Assembly (NCBI GenBank): GCA_903890485.1
Contig: CAITBM010000132.1
Coordinates: forward strand, 49,285-113,284
Direction: 5' to 3'
Length of the DNA stretch: 64,000 bases
From: an uncultured Opitutaceae bacterium
Lineage (GTDB): Bacteria; Verrucomicrobiota; Verrucomicrobiia; Opitutales; Opitutaceae
The position numbers were made by a program, and so were the translations under genes. A model generated the notes under the pieces. That model was not told the DNA's origin. It saw only the letters and a program-made list of their open reading frames with translations, and did not search any database. How positions within the stretch are numbered: position 1 is the first letter of the stretch; the number at the start of each line of letters is the position of its first letter. Shown here piece after piece: positions 1-10,995 of the stretch.

Positions 1-1206
1 ATCGTCTCGGTTTTCGAGGCCGTCGGCCAGCACGCCGCGGGAAAATTGGACGACCAGGGCCTGCGCGAGGTCGAGGCCTGCTCGATTCCCGGTCCGGGAT
101 CCTGCGGCGGCATGTACACGGCCAACACGATGGCCTCGGCCGTCGAGGCCATGGGCATGAGCCTGCCGAACAGCTCGACCCAGCTGGCGATCGGCGCCGA
201 GAAGCGCGAGGACTGCCGGGCTGCGAGCCGCGCGGCGCTCGGCCTCCTCAAGGCCGGGATCAGGCCCCGGGACATCATGACCCGGAAGGCGTTCGAGAAC
301 GCGATCACCGTGGTGATCGCCCTAGGCGGCTCGACCAACGCCGTCCTCCACCTCCTCGCGATCGCGCATTCCGCGAACGTGAAGCTTTCGATCGACGACT
401 TCACCCGGATTGGAAAGCGCGTGCCGGTGCTCGCGGACCTGCGGCCCTCCGGCAAGTACGGCGTCTCGCACCTGGTGCGGATCGGCGGCCTGCCGCCCCT
501 GATGAAGATGCTCCTGGAAAAGGGCCTCCTGCACGGCGAGTGCATGACCGTAACCGGCCGCACGGTCGCCGAGAACCTCAAGGGGGTTGGCCCCTACCCT
601 GCCGACCAGGACGTGATCCGTCCGTTCTCCAACCCGGTGAAGCCCGACAGCCACCTGAGGATCCTCTACGGCAACCTGGCACCCGGCGGGTCCGTGGCGA
701 AGATTTCCGGCAAGGAGGGGCTCAGGTTTTCCGGCAGGGCGATCGTGTTTGAGTCCGAGGAGACCGCCCTAGCCGCGATCCTCAGCGGAAAGGTAAAGGC
801 CGGGCATGTGATCGTGATCCGCAACGAAGGCCCCGTTGGGGGCCCCGGCATGCGCGAGATGCTGGCCCCCACAAGCGCCGTCATGGGCAAGGGGCTCGGC
901 AAGGAGGTCGGCCTCATCACCGACGGGAGATTCTCCGGGGGCAGCCACGGGTTCGTCGTCGGACACATCACCCCGGAGGCCGCCGTCGGAGGGCCTATCG
1001 GGATCGTGAAAAACGGCGACACGATCACGATCGACGCCGTCGGGAACACTCTCTCCCTCGACCTGTCACCAAAGGAAATAAAGACCCGCCAAAAGGCGTG
1101 GCGCCCCAAGAAGTCCAAGGAGACGCGCGGGACGCTCGCCAAGTACGCGCGCCTGGTCACCAGCGCCTCCGAGGGAGCCGTGACCGACAAGAACGAACCC
1201 ACATGA
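1..1206 (+). CDS. ilvD: Dihydroxy-acid dehydratase, 3' part (5' end outside window)
   Basis: IlvD dehydrates 2,3-dihydroxy-3-methyl acids to 2-oxo acids, the third step of valine, isoleucine and leucine synthesis, in the cytosol with an Fe-S cluster. The frame is already open at base 1, so the gene is cut by the window edge; 401 residues are visible and I estimate that 150-200 N-terminal residues are missing relative to the family. Family motifs seen are [13 protein letters not shown] with a cluster-ligand cysteine near base 103, [10 protein letters not shown] near base 330, and [14 protein letters not shown] near base 920. The TGA stop overlaps the pgi start as ATGA, so the two genes are probably co-transcribed. 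leuB lies elsewhere in the window (24.8 kb). Confidence 0.95.
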   Translation: MVSVFEAVGQHAAGKLDDQGLREVEACSIPGPGSCGGMYTANTMASAVEAMGMSLPNSSTQLAIGAEKREDCRAASRAALGLLKAGIRPRDIMTRKAFENAITVVIALGGSTNAVLHLLAIAHSANVKLSIDDFTRIGKRVPVLADLRPSGKYGVSHLVRIGGLPPLMKMLLEKGLLHGECMTVTGRTVAENLKGVGPYPADQDVIRPFSNPVKPDSHLRILYGNLAPGGSVAKISGKEGLRFSGRAIVFESEETALAAILSGKVKAGHVIVIRNEGPVGGPGMREMLAPTSAVMGKGLGKEVGLITDGRFSGGSHGFVVGHITPEAAVGGPIGIVKNGDTITIDAVGNTLSLDLSPKEIKTRQKAWRPKKSKETRGTLAKYARLVTSASEGAVTDKNEPT

Positions 1207-2765
1207 CCTGGAACCGCTTCAAGCAGCACCGCCACGCCTACGACGATCTCGGCATCGCGCTCGACATCAGCCGCATCCCCTTCCCCGACTCCTTCCTCGA
1301 GTCGATGGAACCCCGGATGCAGCGGGCGTTCGCCCAGATGGCCGCGCTCGAGAAGGGCGCGATCGCCAACCCGAGCGAGAAGCGCATGGTCGGCCACTAC
1401 TGGCTGCGGGCCCCCAAGCTTGCGCCCACCCACGAGCTCTCGGAGGAGATCTCCAACACGGTGGCCTCGATCAAGGTCTTCGCGTCGATGGTGCATTCGG
1501 GCGCGACGGCGGGAACCGGGGGCAAGTTCACCCACCTGCTGGTGATCGGCATCGGCGGCTCCGCCTTGGGCCCGCAGCTGGTCTCCCACGCCTTGGGGCT
1601 GCCAGGCAGGGACCGGATGAAGGTCGCCTTCTTCGACAACACCGACCCCGACGGCATGGACCTGGTCCTCGCGGGACTCGCCCCCCACCTGAAGCAGACC
1701 CTGGTGGTGGTGATCTCAAAGTCGGGCGGCACCGTCGAGACCCGCAACGGGCAGCTCGAGGCGGCTGCCGCCTTCACGGCCGCCGGGATTCCCTATGCAA
1801 AGCACTTTGTCGCCGTGACCGGGGCCGGCTCCAAGCTGGAGCAGCTCGCGATCAAGGAGGGCTGGCTCACGCGGTTCCCGATGTGGGACTGGGTCGGCGG
1901 CCGGACAAGCGAATTGTGCGCCGTCGGCCTGCTTCCCGCGGCGCTCCAGGGTATCGACATCGACGCCATGCTCTCGGGCGCGGCCGCGATGGACGCACTG
2001 ACCCGCGGCACAACGACCACCGAGAACCCCGCGGCACTCCTGGCCCTCATGTGGTATTTTGCCACGGACGGCCGCGGCTCCCGCGACATGGTGGTCCTCC
2101 CCTACAAGGACCGTCTCCTGCTTTTCTCCCGCTACCTCCAGCAGCTCGTCATGGAGTCGCTCGGAAAGGAGTTCGACCTGGACGGCAAGGTCGTGAACCA
2201 AGGTATCGCGGTCTACGGCAACAAGGGCTCGACCGACCAGCACGCCTACGTCCAGCAGCTCAGGGAGGGCGTGAAGAATTTCTTCGTCACGTTCGTCGAC
2301 GTGCTAAAGGACCGCGAGGGCAAGGGATTCGAGGTGGAGCCCGGCATCACGACCGGCGATTACCTCCATGGATTCTATCTCGGGACCCGGGACGCGCTCA
2401 GCGAGAAGGACCGCTGGTCGATCACGCTCACGCTGCCCGACGTGTCTCCCCGCACGCTCGGCATGGTGATCGCGCTCTACGAGCGGGTCGTCGGCCTCTA
2501 CGCCTCCCTGGTCTCGATCAACGCCTATGACCAGCCGGGGGTCGAGGCGGGCAAGAAGGCGGCCACAACCGTGATCGCCCTTCAGCTCCGCCTGGTCGCG
2601 GCGCTCAAGGCCTCGCCGGGCAAGGGGTTCACCGCCGAGGCCCTTGCCGGCCAGGTCGGGGGCGACCCGGAGACCGCCTTCAAGGTGCTCGAGCATCTGG
2701 CCGCCAACGGCGCCATCCGGTGCACCCCCGCAAGGCCCTGGTACACCTCCACCTACTCCATTTGA
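1203..2765 (+). CDS. pgi: Glucose-6-phosphate isomerase with C-terminal helical/winged-helix-like tail
   Basis: PGI interconverts glucose 6-phosphate and fructose 6-phosphate in glycolysis and gluconeogenesis. The start is the ATG overlapping the ilvD stop; the longer open frame upstream is only read-through of ilvD. Of 520 residues, the sugar-isomerase motifs are [11 protein letters not shown] (about residue 115), SKSGGTVET (about 172), [22 protein letters not shown] with the presumed catalytic Glu, and [17 protein letters not shown] with the presumed catalytic His. The last 45 or so residues ([18 protein letters not shown] then [11 protein letters not shown]) read like a small winged helix and are not part of the core I know. 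fba lies at 14.7 kb, in the same pathway. Confidence 0.95.
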   Translation: MTWNRFKQHRHAYDDLGIALDISRIPFPDSFLESMEPRMQRAFAQMAALEKGAIANPSEKRMVGHYWLRAPKLAPTHELSEEISNTVASIKVFASMVHSGATAGTGGKFTHLLVIGIGGSALGPQLVSHALGLPGRDRMKVAFFDNTDPDGMDLVLAGLAPHLKQTLVVVISKSGGTVETRNGQLEAAAAFTAAGIPYAKHFVAVTGAGSKLEQLAIKEGWLTRFPMWDWVGGRTSELCAVGLLPAALQGIDIDAMLSGAAAMDALTRGTTTTENPAALLALMWYFATDGRGSRDMVVLPYKDRLLLFSRYLQQLVMESLGKEFDLDGKVVNQGIAVYGNKGSTDQHAYVQQLREGVKNFFVTFVDVLKDREGKGFEVEPGITTGDYLHGFYLGTRDALSEKDRWSITLTLPDVSPRTLGMVIALYERVVGLYASLVSINAYDQPGVEAGKKAATTVIALQLRLVAALKASPGKGFTAEALAGQVGGDPETAFKVLEHLAANGAIRCTPARPWYTSTYSI

Positions 2766-2814
2766 CCAGAGCCGACTTGCTTCCGGCCCAAGTGGGCCTA
2801 ATTTCCAAAAAAGA

Positions 2815-2985
2815 ATGAATATGCCCATGAAACGCGTGGCCGCCCTCCTCCTAGTCGCCCTCGGAGCCCTGCTCGCGGGCTGCGCGTCGGATTCCCCGGT
2901 GGCCTCGTCGATTCCCTGGAACCAGCCTGCCGACTGGGAAGGCCAGATCCCGGGCATGAGCGGCAGCGGCAGCCAAGTGCATTGA
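2815..2985 (+). CDS. Small predicted lipoprotein (56 aa)
   Basis: This is a 56-residue product with a Lys-Arg, a hydrophobic stretch (VAALLLVALGALLAGC) and a lipobox LLAGC, predicting lipidation at the Cys near residue 23. The mature part is only about 34 residues, rich in Ser, Gly and Pro, with PWNQPADWEGQIPGM as its most distinctive segment. I do not know a function. Three in-frame ATGs (2815, 2821, 2827) precede the signal peptide; the first is given but the third would also make a good signal peptide. Its TGA overlaps the TTG start of rsmI (TTGA), implying translational coupling. It is about 50 bases from pgi, so it may be part of the same transcript. Confidence 0.75.
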   Translation: MNMPMKRVAALLLVALGALLAGCASDSPVASSIPWNQPADWEGQIPGMSGSGSQVH

Positions 2986-3704
2986 GTCCGGAGCCGACGA
3001 ACCGGTCGCTCACGGCCCAGCCGGGCCATCTCTACGTCGTCGCGACGCCGATCGGCAACCTTTCAGACCTCTCCGACCGGGCGCGTGCGATCCTGGGTAC
3101 GGCGGACTTGGTTGCCTGCGAGGACACCCGGACCACCGGCATGCTCCTGGGGCGCCTCGGGATCAGCCGCGAGCTCGTCTCGTACCACGAGCACAACGAG
3201 CTCGAGGCCGCCGAGCGACTGGCCCAGCTGATCGCCGCGGGAAAGTCCGTGGCGCTGGCCTCCGACGCCGGAACGCCCGGGCTAAGCGACCCCGGCTTTC
3301 GAATCGTCCGGGCCTGCCGCAGGCGCTCCCTTCCCGTGGTGCCGGTGCCCGGGCCCGTGGCCTTTGCCGCGGTCCTCTCGGCCAGCGGCCTCCCGACAAA
3401 CGGGGTGCTCTTTGCGGGCTTCCTCCCGGCAAAGACGTCCGCCCGCTGCGCATTCTACGAAAGGCACCGTGACTTCCCCTACACCGTGGCGCTCTACGAG
3501 AGCTGCCACCGGATCGACAAGGCGATGGACGACATCGTTGCCACGCTCGGAGCCGAGCGGACGGTCTGCGTCGCCAAGGAGGTCACCAAGCTCCACGAGA
3601 GCTTCTGGGTGGGGAAAGCCGGCGAGGTCCGCGAGCGCCTCAGCAAGGCGAGCCTGAAGGGGGAATTCACGCTCCTGATTGCCCCGGCGGACTTCACGCT
3701 CTAG
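2982..3704 (+). CDS. rsmI: 16S rRNA (cytidine-1402-2'-O)-methyltransferase
   Basis: RsmI is a SAM-dependent tetrapyrrole-methylase-fold enzyme that 2'-O-methylates C1402 in the decoding centre of 16S rRNA. Family motifs are clear: VVATPIGNLSDLSDRA at the N terminus, ACEDTRTT, SYHEHNE, ASDAGTPGLSDPG, PVPGPVAFAAVLSASGLPT and FAGFLPAK. At 240 residues it has the catalytic core but not the C-terminal extension of the longer, roughly 280-residue forms such as that of E. coli. The start is a TTG overlapping the stop of the small lipoprotein; no ATG lies before the first conserved motif. Confidence 0.93.
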   Translation: MSPEPTNRSLTAQPGHLYVVATPIGNLSDLSDRARAILGTADLVACEDTRTTGMLLGRLGISRELVSYHEHNELEAAERLAQLIAAGKSVALASDAGTPGLSDPGFRIVRACRRRSLPVVPVPGPVAFAAVLSASGLPTNGVLFAGFLPAKTSARCAFYERHRDFPYTVALYESCHRIDKAMDDIVATLGAERTVCVAKEVTKLHESFWVGKAGEVRERLSKASLKGEFTLLIAPADFTL

Positions 3705-3715
3705 AGACCCTGTTC

Positions 3716-4642
3716 ATGCGCGCCGCGGTCATCGATGTAGGGAGCAACTCGATCAAGCTTCTTGTTGCCGACAGCGCGGTCGGCGGCCGCGTTAAGGAAA
3801 TCCTCTCCAAGACGCTTGAGGTGCGCATCGGGACCGGCATCGGCAGGGATAACCCCAGCCTAAACTCCGAGGGCATGGAGCGCGGGCTCAGGGCGATTGA
3901 GGAGCTGGCCGCCGAGGCCAGGGGCCTCGGGTCCGAGCGCCTGTGCGCCGTGGCCACGAGCGCCGTCCGCGACGCCGCCAACGGACCCGACTTCCGCGCG
4001 CGGGTCCAGTCGGCCACGGGCCTGGAGCTGCGGATCCTCACCGGAATCGAGGAGGCCGACGGGATTGGCCGGGGGCTGACGACCGACCCGGCGCTTTCCC
4101 ACCTGCGCGACTTCCAGGTGTACGACCTGGGCGGAGGAAGCCTCGAGTGCCTGCAGTTCCGGGACCGCCGGGTCGGGAGCGCCGTCAGCCTTCCCCTAGG
4201 GTGCGTGCGCCTGACCGAGAAATTTGTGGCGGACCCCGCGGCCCCCCTCCAGCCGGAGGCGATCTCCCAGATCACGCAGCACGTCAGGGACGTTTTGTCC
4301 GACTCGGGCTTCCCGCTGCCCGCGGCGCCGGGGATGGCGATCGTCGGAACTGGCGGAACCCTGACCACGGCCCGGGCGATCGGGGCGGCCCGCGACGGGC
4401 TTACGCTCGACAGGTCCGACCCGCGGATTCGCGTGGCAAGCCTGCGGGAGATGCTGGCCCTCCTTGCACCCCTGGACCTCCCCTCCCGCAGGTCCATCCC
4501 TGGCCTGCCGGCCTCGCGTGCCGACGTTTTCCCAATAGCGCTCGCGACCCTGGTCGCCGTCGCTTCCCTAGGTGGGATCGAGGCCTTCCAGCACTCCTTT
4601 AGGAACCTGCGGTGGGGATTGGCAGCACAGCTTCTCGAATAA
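3716..4642 (+). CDS. Exopolyphosphatase / guanosine pentaphosphate phosphatase family protein
   Basis: This is a Ppx/GppA-type phosphatase of the ASKHA (actin-like ATPase) superfamily, acting on polyphosphate or pppGpp. The two phosphate-binding signatures are present: VIDVGSNSIKLLVAD at the start and VYDLGGGSLECL in the middle, followed by SLPLGCVRLTE and IVGTGGTLTT. CAVATSAVRDAANG is also typical. At 308 residues it has only the catalytic core and lacks the C-terminal HD-like region of long Ppx proteins, so the substrate (polyphosphate or pppGpp) cannot be decided. It follows rsmI by 11 bases and is probably the last gene of that transcript. Confidence 0.88.
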   Translation: MRAAVIDVGSNSIKLLVADSAVGGRVKEILSKTLEVRIGTGIGRDNPSLNSEGMERGLRAIEELAAEARGLGSERLCAVATSAVRDAANGPDFRARVQSATGLELRILTGIEEADGIGRGLTTDPALSHLRDFQVYDLGGGSLECLQFRDRRVGSAVSLPLGCVRLTEKFVADPAAPLQPEAISQITQHVRDVLSDSGFPLPAAPGMAIVGTGGTLTTARAIGAARDGLTLDRSDPRIRVASLREMLALLAPLDLPSRRSIPGLPASRADVFPIALATLVAVASLGGIEAFQHSFRNLRWGLAAQLLE

Positions 4643-4713
4643 GGCGGGTGATCCTCGTCGCAGCGATTGCGCCCATGGCTTGAGGTATCAATTTGTCCAT
4701 TTCAGCTTGATTA

Positions 4714-4740
4714 ATCAGATTATCAGATTATCAGATTATC
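4714..4740. repeat. Tandem repeat of ATCAGATT, 3.4 copies
   Basis: Three exact head-to-tail copies of the 8-mer ATCAGATT plus a further ATC end four bases before the antitoxin ATG at 4744. The block is AT-rich against a GC-rich background and covers the place where the ribosome binding site and probably the promoter of the toxin-antitoxin pair would be. It could be an autoregulatory operator array for the antitoxin or a slippage-prone spacer; the sequence alone does not decide. Confidence 0.8.
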
Positions 4741-4743
4741 ACG

Positions 4744-5016
4744 ATGGATTCAAAAACGATCACGGTCACAGAGGCCTCTCGAAATTTCTCCGAGCTGGTG
4801 AGCCGTATCCACTTCCAAGGCGGCAGCGCAGTGCTGCTAAAGGGAGGCAAGGCGATGGTGAAGATGATGCCCGTTCGGAGGCCGCTCACAGGGGCGGATC
4901 TCGCTCTCCTCTGGCCCGCCTTTCCCCGCCTGGATCCCAGGGACGCTGCGAACTTTGAACATGAACTGGCCAGGTCCCGCAGGGAGTTGCCTCCCCTTGT
5001 GTCAAAATGGGGCTGA
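4744..5016 (+). CDS. Phd/YefM-family antitoxin
   Basis: This is a 90-residue antitoxin that should bind and neutralise the adjacent PIN toxin and repress the operon. The N terminus (KTITVTEASRNFSELVSRI) is the usual prevent-host-death DNA-binding and dimerisation region, followed by a short beta stretch (VLLKGGKAMVKMMPV) and a variable C-terminal toxin-binding tail. Its stop codon lies inside the toxin gene (10-base overlap), the standard arrangement of such modules. The tandem 8-mer immediately upstream may be its operator. Confidence 0.9.
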   Translation: MDSKTITVTEASRNFSELVSRIHFQGGSAVLLKGGKAMVKMMPVRRPLTGADLALLWPAFPRLDPRDAANFEHELARSRRELPPLVSKWG

Positions 5017-5427
5017 TCTTAGACAGCGATGTTCTGATTTCATCTGAGCGGCGGCGGTTCGATCTCCCCGCTTTCTTGAGCGCAAACGGCAAGGAGCACC
5101 TCTTCATCGCGGCCGTCACGGCGTCGGAACTCTTGCACGGAGTTGAGCGCGCAACTGCAAAGTGGAAAGAGAGCCGCTCGCTTTTTGTTGAGCGCGTCCT
5201 CTCGACCATCGAGACCATTGACTTTGACATTCATGTGGCGCGTCGCCACGCGACGATCTGGGCCAAATTAGAGGCATCGGGAAAACTCATCGGCGCACAC
5301 GACATCCAGATTGCCGCCACCGCCCTTCACCATGGCCACGGCCTAGTGACCTTGAATACGCGTGAATTCGAGCGGGTTGCAGGATTGCACCTGCCGGATC
5401 CCCGCCCCTACGTCTTGACCGAGGGAG

Positions 5428-5441
<14 letters not shown>
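5007..5441 (+). CDS. PIN-domain ribonuclease toxin, VapC family
   Basis: VapC toxins are metal-dependent RNases that cleave tRNA or rRNA when the antitoxin is lost. The 144-residue protein carries the PIN acidic set: Asp6/Asp8 in MGLILDSDVLIS, Glu41 in ASELLHG, Asp99 in GAHDIQIAA and the NTREF turn near residue 117. The ATG overlaps the end of the antitoxin gene. The gene runs 14 bases into the 3' end of the convergent rluD, so it was probably inserted at, or has eroded, that gene end. Confidence 0.92.
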
Positions 5442-6362
<921 letters not shown>

Positions 6363-6366
<4 letters not shown>

Positions 6367-7361
6367 GCGGCGAGCCGGTCGATTTCGGCGATGTAGCGCC
6401 TGCGGGTCGCCTCGGGGACGCTCGCCACGGCCCAGCCGTTCTTGGCGACCGCGGCCAGCTCCTTGCGCGTGAACCCGGCCTCTTGGGAGAGCGCCAGGTA
6501 TTCCCCGCAAAGCGTGTTCCCAAAGCTGAGCGGGTCGTCGGTGGAGACCGTGCAGCGGACGCCCGCCTCCATCAGCCCGCGGATCGGGTGCGATGCGAGG
6601 TCGCTTACGACCTGGAGCGCGACGTTGCTGAGCGGGCACACGTCAAAGGTGACCCCGCGTTCGGCAGCAAGGGCAACGACTGCCGGGTCCTCGGCGCTGC
6701 GGACCCCGTGCTGGACCCTCAGGACCCCGAGCTCCTCGATCGCCTCCCTGACCCGGTGCGGGCCGTCGAACTCGCCGGCGTGGCATTTCGTCACCTTGCC
6801 TGCCCTCCGGGCCAAGTCCCAGATCCGGGCGGTCCAGGGCTCCGTTGGCACCTGCTCAAAGCCGTGGAGGTCGATCCCGTCCAATTGGTCCCACGTGATG
6901 AGGCTGTCGATCGTGGCCTTCAGGGGGCCCTCGTAGGCGTTTCTTAGCATGCCCGTGAAGACCCGCACCTCCAGGCCCGGGGGCGCCGCCGACTTGATCG
7001 CCGCGATGATCTCAGGACCGGGGATCCCGGTGAACTCGGTCACGGCCAGGTGGAAGCTGGTCTCCACGTAGCGGACGTTCTGGCGGACATGGTCGGCAAA
7101 GATCACCCGGGCGGCCTCGTGGTAACGCTCCGCCGAGGTGAACCAGGGCAGCGCGTGCTCCAGGAGCGTCTTCTCGAAATCCGGGAAAGACGGGTAACGG
7201 TGGCCCTTCCGGCGAAAGACCGGGTTGGCGACGTACGCCACGGGGTCCAGGGGGCGCAGGAGGCTGTCGTAGGGCAGCGCCCCCTCGATGTGGAGGTGGG
7301 TCTCCGTCTTCGGGAGTGCCTGGATGAAGGCGTCCACGGTGTCGGAGGAGGAGTCTAGCAT
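6363..7361 (-). CDS. add: Adenosine deaminase family protein
   Basis: This is a metal-dependent TIM-barrel hydrolase that probably deaminates adenosine or a related purine. With the ATG at 7361 it has 332 residues. Motifs are THLHIEG near residue 21 (metal-binding His pair), [20 protein letters not shown] and STDDPLSF near the C terminus. Some relatives deaminate aminodeoxyfutalosine, but the classical menaquinone genes at 17-21 kb make that route unlikely here. A TTG at 7403 overlapping the upstream aminopeptidase stop is an alternative start adding 14 residues. Downstream it is coupled to rluD. Confidence 0.87.
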
Positions 7362-7399
7362 ACCTATCAACGAATCCGTATTCGTCGATATGATCAAGC

Positions 7400-8518
7400 T
7401 CAACCGGCGAGCAGGTACTCCGGGTTCAACTTGTGGAGCGCCTTCGGGACAAAGATACCGTCCTTGCGGATGAGCTTCCCGTCAAAGTGGATCTCGCCGC
7501 CGCCGTACTCGGGGCGCTGGATGCAGACCATGTCCCAATGCACCTGGCTCTTGTTGCCGTTGCCGCATTCGTCGTAGGCCTGCCCGGGGGTGAAGTGGAA
7601 TGACCCGGCGATCTTCTCGTCAAAGAGGATGTCGCGCATGGGCTCTAGGATGTGCGGGTTGAACCCGATCGCGAACTCGCCGATGTAGCGGGCCCCCGAG
7701 TCGCTGTCCAAGATCTGGTTCAGTTTTCTCGTGTTGTTGCTCGTCGCCTCGACAATCCGGCCCTTCTTGAAGACCAGGCGGATGTTGTCGAAGGAGCTCC
7801 CGAGGTAGACCGTCGGGGCGTTGTACGAGATGACCCCCTCCACCGAGTCCTTCACCGGGCAGGAGAAGACCTCGCCGTCGGGGATGTTGTACTGGCCGCC
7901 GCATTCCTTGGATCCGATCCCCTTGATGGAAAAGCGCAGGTCGGTGCCCGGGCCGGTGATCCGCACCTGGTCCGTCTTGTTCATGAGCTCCGAGAGGGCC
8001 TTCATCCCCGGGCGCATACGGGCGTAGTCGAGCGTGCAGACCTTGAAGTAGAAGTCCTCGAATGCCTCTGTGCTCATCGCCGCCTGTTGCGCCATCGCGG
8101 GCGTGGGCCACCTGAGGACAACCCACTTCGTCTTGTTTACGCGACGATCGATCACGGGCTTCATCAGCCGGCTGACAAGCTGGACCCGCGAGGAGGGAAC
8201 ATCCGACGCCTCGAAAATGTTCTCGGAGCCTCGGATCGCGATGTAGGCCTGCATCTTTTCCATGCGGTGGAGCTCGACCTCGGAGAGCGCCTGGTACTGC
8301 GCCTCCTCGGCGCCAAGCGACATCTCCCGGGTAATGCGCGCCCGGTGGAGCTGGACAAAGGGATGGGCGCCGCAGGCCCGCGCCGCGCGGACGAGGGCGA
8401 TCACCATGGCGTCCGGCACGTCGAAGGCGTCGATGAGGACGTTCTCGCCCTTCTTCAGGGCGGCGGAGAAGCCGGTGAGTCCCTCGGCCAGTTGGGTGAA
8501 GCGGGAGTCAATGATCAT
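7400..8518 (-). CDS. Aminopeptidase, M29 family
   Basis: M29 aminopeptidases are cytosolic metallopeptidases that remove N-terminal residues from peptides. The 372-residue product has the family metal-binding segments: [10 protein letters not shown] (Glu), [16 protein letters not shown] (His), KSQVHWDMV (His and Asp) and a conserved GEFAIGFNP. It sits in the middle of a tightly packed minus-strand run: its start region overlaps the lpxK stop by 4 bases and its stop abuts the adenosine-deaminase gene. Confidence 0.88.
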   Translation of the reverse strand: MIIDSRFTQLAEGLTGFSAALKKGENVLIDAFDVPDAMVIALVRAARACGAHPFVQLHRARITREMSLGAEEAQYQALSEVELHRMEKMQAYIAIRGSENIFEASDVPSSRVQLVSRLMKPVIDRRVNKTKWVVLRWPTPAMAQQAAMSTEAFEDFYFKVCTLDYARMRPGMKALSELMNKTDQVRITGPGTDLRFSIKGIGSKECGGQYNIPDGEVFSCPVKDSVEGVISYNAPTVYLGSSFDNIRLVFKKGRIVEATSNNTRKLNQILDSDSGARYIGEFAIGFNPHILEPMRDILFDEKIAGSFHFTPGQAYDECGNGNKSQVHWDMVCIQRPEYGGGEIHFDGKLIRKDGIFVPKALHKLNPEYLLAG

Positions 8519-9753
8519 GGCAGAAGGTCAGTAACGCCCGAGGCGGCCCGCCCCGCAAGAGCGTTCTGGGGGAAGCAAATGCGGCCGACGGCCTCGTCGA
8601 AGTCGGCCGCACCCCGGATGATCTCGATCTCAAGGCGCAGGTAGTAGATGGGCAAGGGGCTGCCGGCCGCGTCGGAGATCCTGACGGCGTCCTTCTCGGT
8701 GGTCACCAGGCACTCCGCGTTCTCGCGTTCGGCCGCGCCGTAGAGGTCCTCCAGGTCCTCCGGCGTGTAGCGGTAGTGGTCCAGGAAGCGCTCGCGCCCC
8801 ACCAGGAGCGCTCCCAGGTCCCGCAGGAATTTCTCGAAGCTCTCCGGCGTCGCGATCCCGCTGAAGGCGAATATCCGCCGGCCCTTGAGCCAGTCGAGCG
8901 GCTGGCGCTCGGGCGACCCGGCCGGGTTCGCGTCCAGCCTCTGGAGGTACTTCGGCTTGTGGGCGCACTCGATCACGTCGGCGTCGGGCCGATACTTGGC
9001 GATCAGGGCCTCGAGCTCGGTGTCGCGCGTGCCGTTCGACTTGGTGAGAAAGATGTAGTTCGCGCGCTTCAGGTGCTTGACCGGCTCCCGCAGGATGCCC
9101 CTCGGGAGCATGTGGCCGTTGCCGAAAGGGTTCGTCTTGTCGACCAGCAGCAGGTTGAGCCGGCCCTTGAGCGGCAGGTACTGGAACCCGTCGTCCAGGA
9201 CCAGCGTGTCGCAGCCGTACTTCTTGATCGCATAAGCCCCGGACTTAACTCGGTTCTTGTCGACCAGGACAACGACCCCCGGCAGGTTGCGGGCGAGCAT
9301 GTATGGCTCGTCGCCGGCCTGCTCGCTGTCGAGGAGCACGTTCTGCCCGTCGCTCACGACACGGGGGGGAGGCTCATCGGTGTGGGTGATCCCGTACCAG
9401 GCCTTTTTCCAGAACGGCGGGGCCTTGCTCTTGTAGCCCCGGCTCAGGATCGCCACCTTGCGCCCGCGATCGCGGAGCGCCTTTGCAAACTTCTCCACCA
9501 CAGGGGTCTTGCCCGTGCCGCCCACGGTCAGGTTCCCGACGACCACGACCAGGCACCCCAGGGGGTGGTCACGGAGGATGCGGTTGCGGTAGAGCCAGAG
9601 GCGGAGTTGCACGATGCCGCTGAAGAGCCAGGAGAGGACGTGAAGCAGGCTGCCGAAAATGACCGCCCCGGTGTCCGCGCGCCTGCCGAGCACGACGTCG
9701 ACCGTGTAGAGCTCGAACGCTTGGAATTTACGTTTGATCCAGGACTGGGACAT
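8515..9753 (-). CDS. lpxK: Tetraacyldisaccharide 4'-kinase (lipid A synthesis)
   Basis: LpxK phosphorylates the 4' position of the lipid A disaccharide on the inner face of the cytoplasmic membrane. The 412-residue protein has a hydrophobic N-terminal segment (about residues 32-56) that should anchor it, then a Walker A-like loop [11 protein letters not shown] at about 74-84, [16 protein letters not shown], and the LpxK-specific [12 protein letters not shown]. An intact gene indicates that the organism makes lipid A and so has an LPS-type outer membrane, consistent with lptD at 37 kb. It is the first gene of a four-gene minus-strand operon and diverges from the aminotransferase at 9844. Confidence 0.95.
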   Translation of the reverse strand: MSQSWIKRKFQAFELYTVDVVLGRRADTGAVIFGSLLHVLSWLFSGIVQLRLWLYRNRILRDHPLGCLVVVVGNLTVGGTGKTPVVEKFAKALRDRGRKVAILSRGYKSKAPPFWKKAWYGITHTDEPPPRVVSDGQNVLLDSEQAGDEPYMLARNLPGVVVLVDKNRVKSGAYAIKKYGCDTLVLDDGFQYLPLKGRLNLLLVDKTNPFGNGHMLPRGILREPVKHLKRANYIFLTKSNGTRDTELEALIAKYRPDADVIECAHKPKYLQRLDANPAGSPERQPLDWLKGRRIFAFSGIATPESFEKFLRDLGALLVGRERFLDHYRYTPEDLEDLYGAAERENAECLVTTEKDAVRISDAAGSPLPIYYLRLEIEIIRGAADFDEAVGRICFPQNALAGRAASGVTDLLP

Positions 9754-9843
9754 GGGCGGTGGTCTTGGGAAGGCCCCCTTGGGGAATGAAGGTTGACGCC
9801 GCGGTCTACGTAAACTGTTTTCAACACTCCACGCGGATCAACC

Positions 9844-10932
9844 ATGGCCTACAAACTCTTCATTCCCGGCCCCATCGCCGTATCTGAAAAAACGCTTCGC
9901 GCAATGGCGCAGCCCATGATCGGTCACCGGAGCACGGACTTCGTGGCCCTTTACCAGGCGCTCCAGCCCGAGCTCCAGACCCTCTTCGGCACGAAGGACG
10001 CCGTCTACATCTCGACGAGCAGCGCTTGGGGCGCGATGGAAGGGTCCATCCGCAACGTCGTGAAGGCGAAGGTACTCAACTGCATGAACGGGGCCTTCTC
10101 CGACAAGTGGTACGACGTGTCGCTTCGCTGCGGCAAGCAGGCCACGGCCCTCAAGTTTGAGTGGGGCCAGCCCGTGGACCCCGAGGCTGTCCGCGCCGAG
10201 CTCGCCAAGGGCGGCTACGACGCGATCACCCTTATCCACAACGAGACCTCGACGGGGTGCATGAGCGACCTGGAAGCGCTGATGGCGGTCATTCGGCAGT
10301 TCCCCGACGTAATCTCGATCGTGGACGTCGTGAGCTCGTTTAGCGCCCTTTCGATTCCCAAGGACAAGCTAGGGATCGACATCATGATCACCGGTTCGCA
10401 GAAGGCGCTCGCCCTGCCCCCGGGCCTTGCCCTCCTTTCGGTCTCCAAGCGCGCCCTCGACCGGGCTACCGGGATCCAGGAGCGCGGCTATTACTTCGAC
10501 TTCCAGGAGTTCCAGAAGAACCACGAGAACGGGATGACCCCGAGCACCCCGGTGATCCCCCTGATCTACGCCCTGAAGTCGAAGCTCGAGGACATCAAGA
10601 GCGAGGGCCTGGAGGCCCGCTACGCCCGGCATGCCCGCCTCAACAAGACGGTCCGCGACTGGGCGCTCGCCAAGGGATTCAAGGTTTTCGCGAAGGAGGG
10701 CCACGGCTCGGTCACGCTCAACTGTTTCGCCAACACGCTCGGCTACGACCTGCCCGCCCTCAACAAGATCCTCAAGTCGAAGCACAACCTGGTGATCGAC
10801 GGCGGCTACGGCAAACTCAAGGGTAAGACGTTCCGCATCTCCAACATGGGAGACGAGACCGATGCCACGATTGCGGCGCTCATCGCCTCGCTCGACAGCG
10901 CACTTTCCGAGACCCCAAAAGCTGCGGCCTAA
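9844..10932 (+). CDS. Class V aminotransferase (alanine/serine-glyoxylate type)
   Basis: This is a PLP-dependent fold-type I transaminase of 362 residues. The start MAYKLFIPGPIAV carries the PGP motif usual in alanine-glyoxylate and serine-glyoxylate aminotransferases. Substrate and cofactor residues seen are HNETSTG (132-138), the Asp in IVDVVSSF (161) and Lys187 in TGSQKALALPPG, which should form the PLP Schiff base. The exact donor and acceptor are not determined; relatives include phosphoserine and 2-aminoethylphosphonate transaminases. It is a single gene with its own promoter region (9754-9843) shared divergently with lpxK. Confidence 0.87.
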   Translation: MAYKLFIPGPIAVSEKTLRAMAQPMIGHRSTDFVALYQALQPELQTLFGTKDAVYISTSSAWGAMEGSIRNVVKAKVLNCMNGAFSDKWYDVSLRCGKQATALKFEWGQPVDPEAVRAELAKGGYDAITLIHNETSTGCMSDLEALMAVIRQFPDVISIVDVVSSFSALSIPKDKLGIDIMITGSQKALALPPGLALLSVSKRALDRATGIQERGYYFDFQEFQKNHENGMTPSTPVIPLIYALKSKLEDIKSEGLEARYARHARLNKTVRDWALAKGFKVFAKEGHGSVTLNCFANTLGYDLPALNKILKSKHNLVIDGGYGKLKGKTFRISNMGDETDATIAALIASLDSALSETPKAAA

Positions 10933-10995
10933 CCCCCTGCCTAAAAAACTTATACTTGATTTCCCTCCGCGCCGGGCCTATCGGCTCGCGACTTC

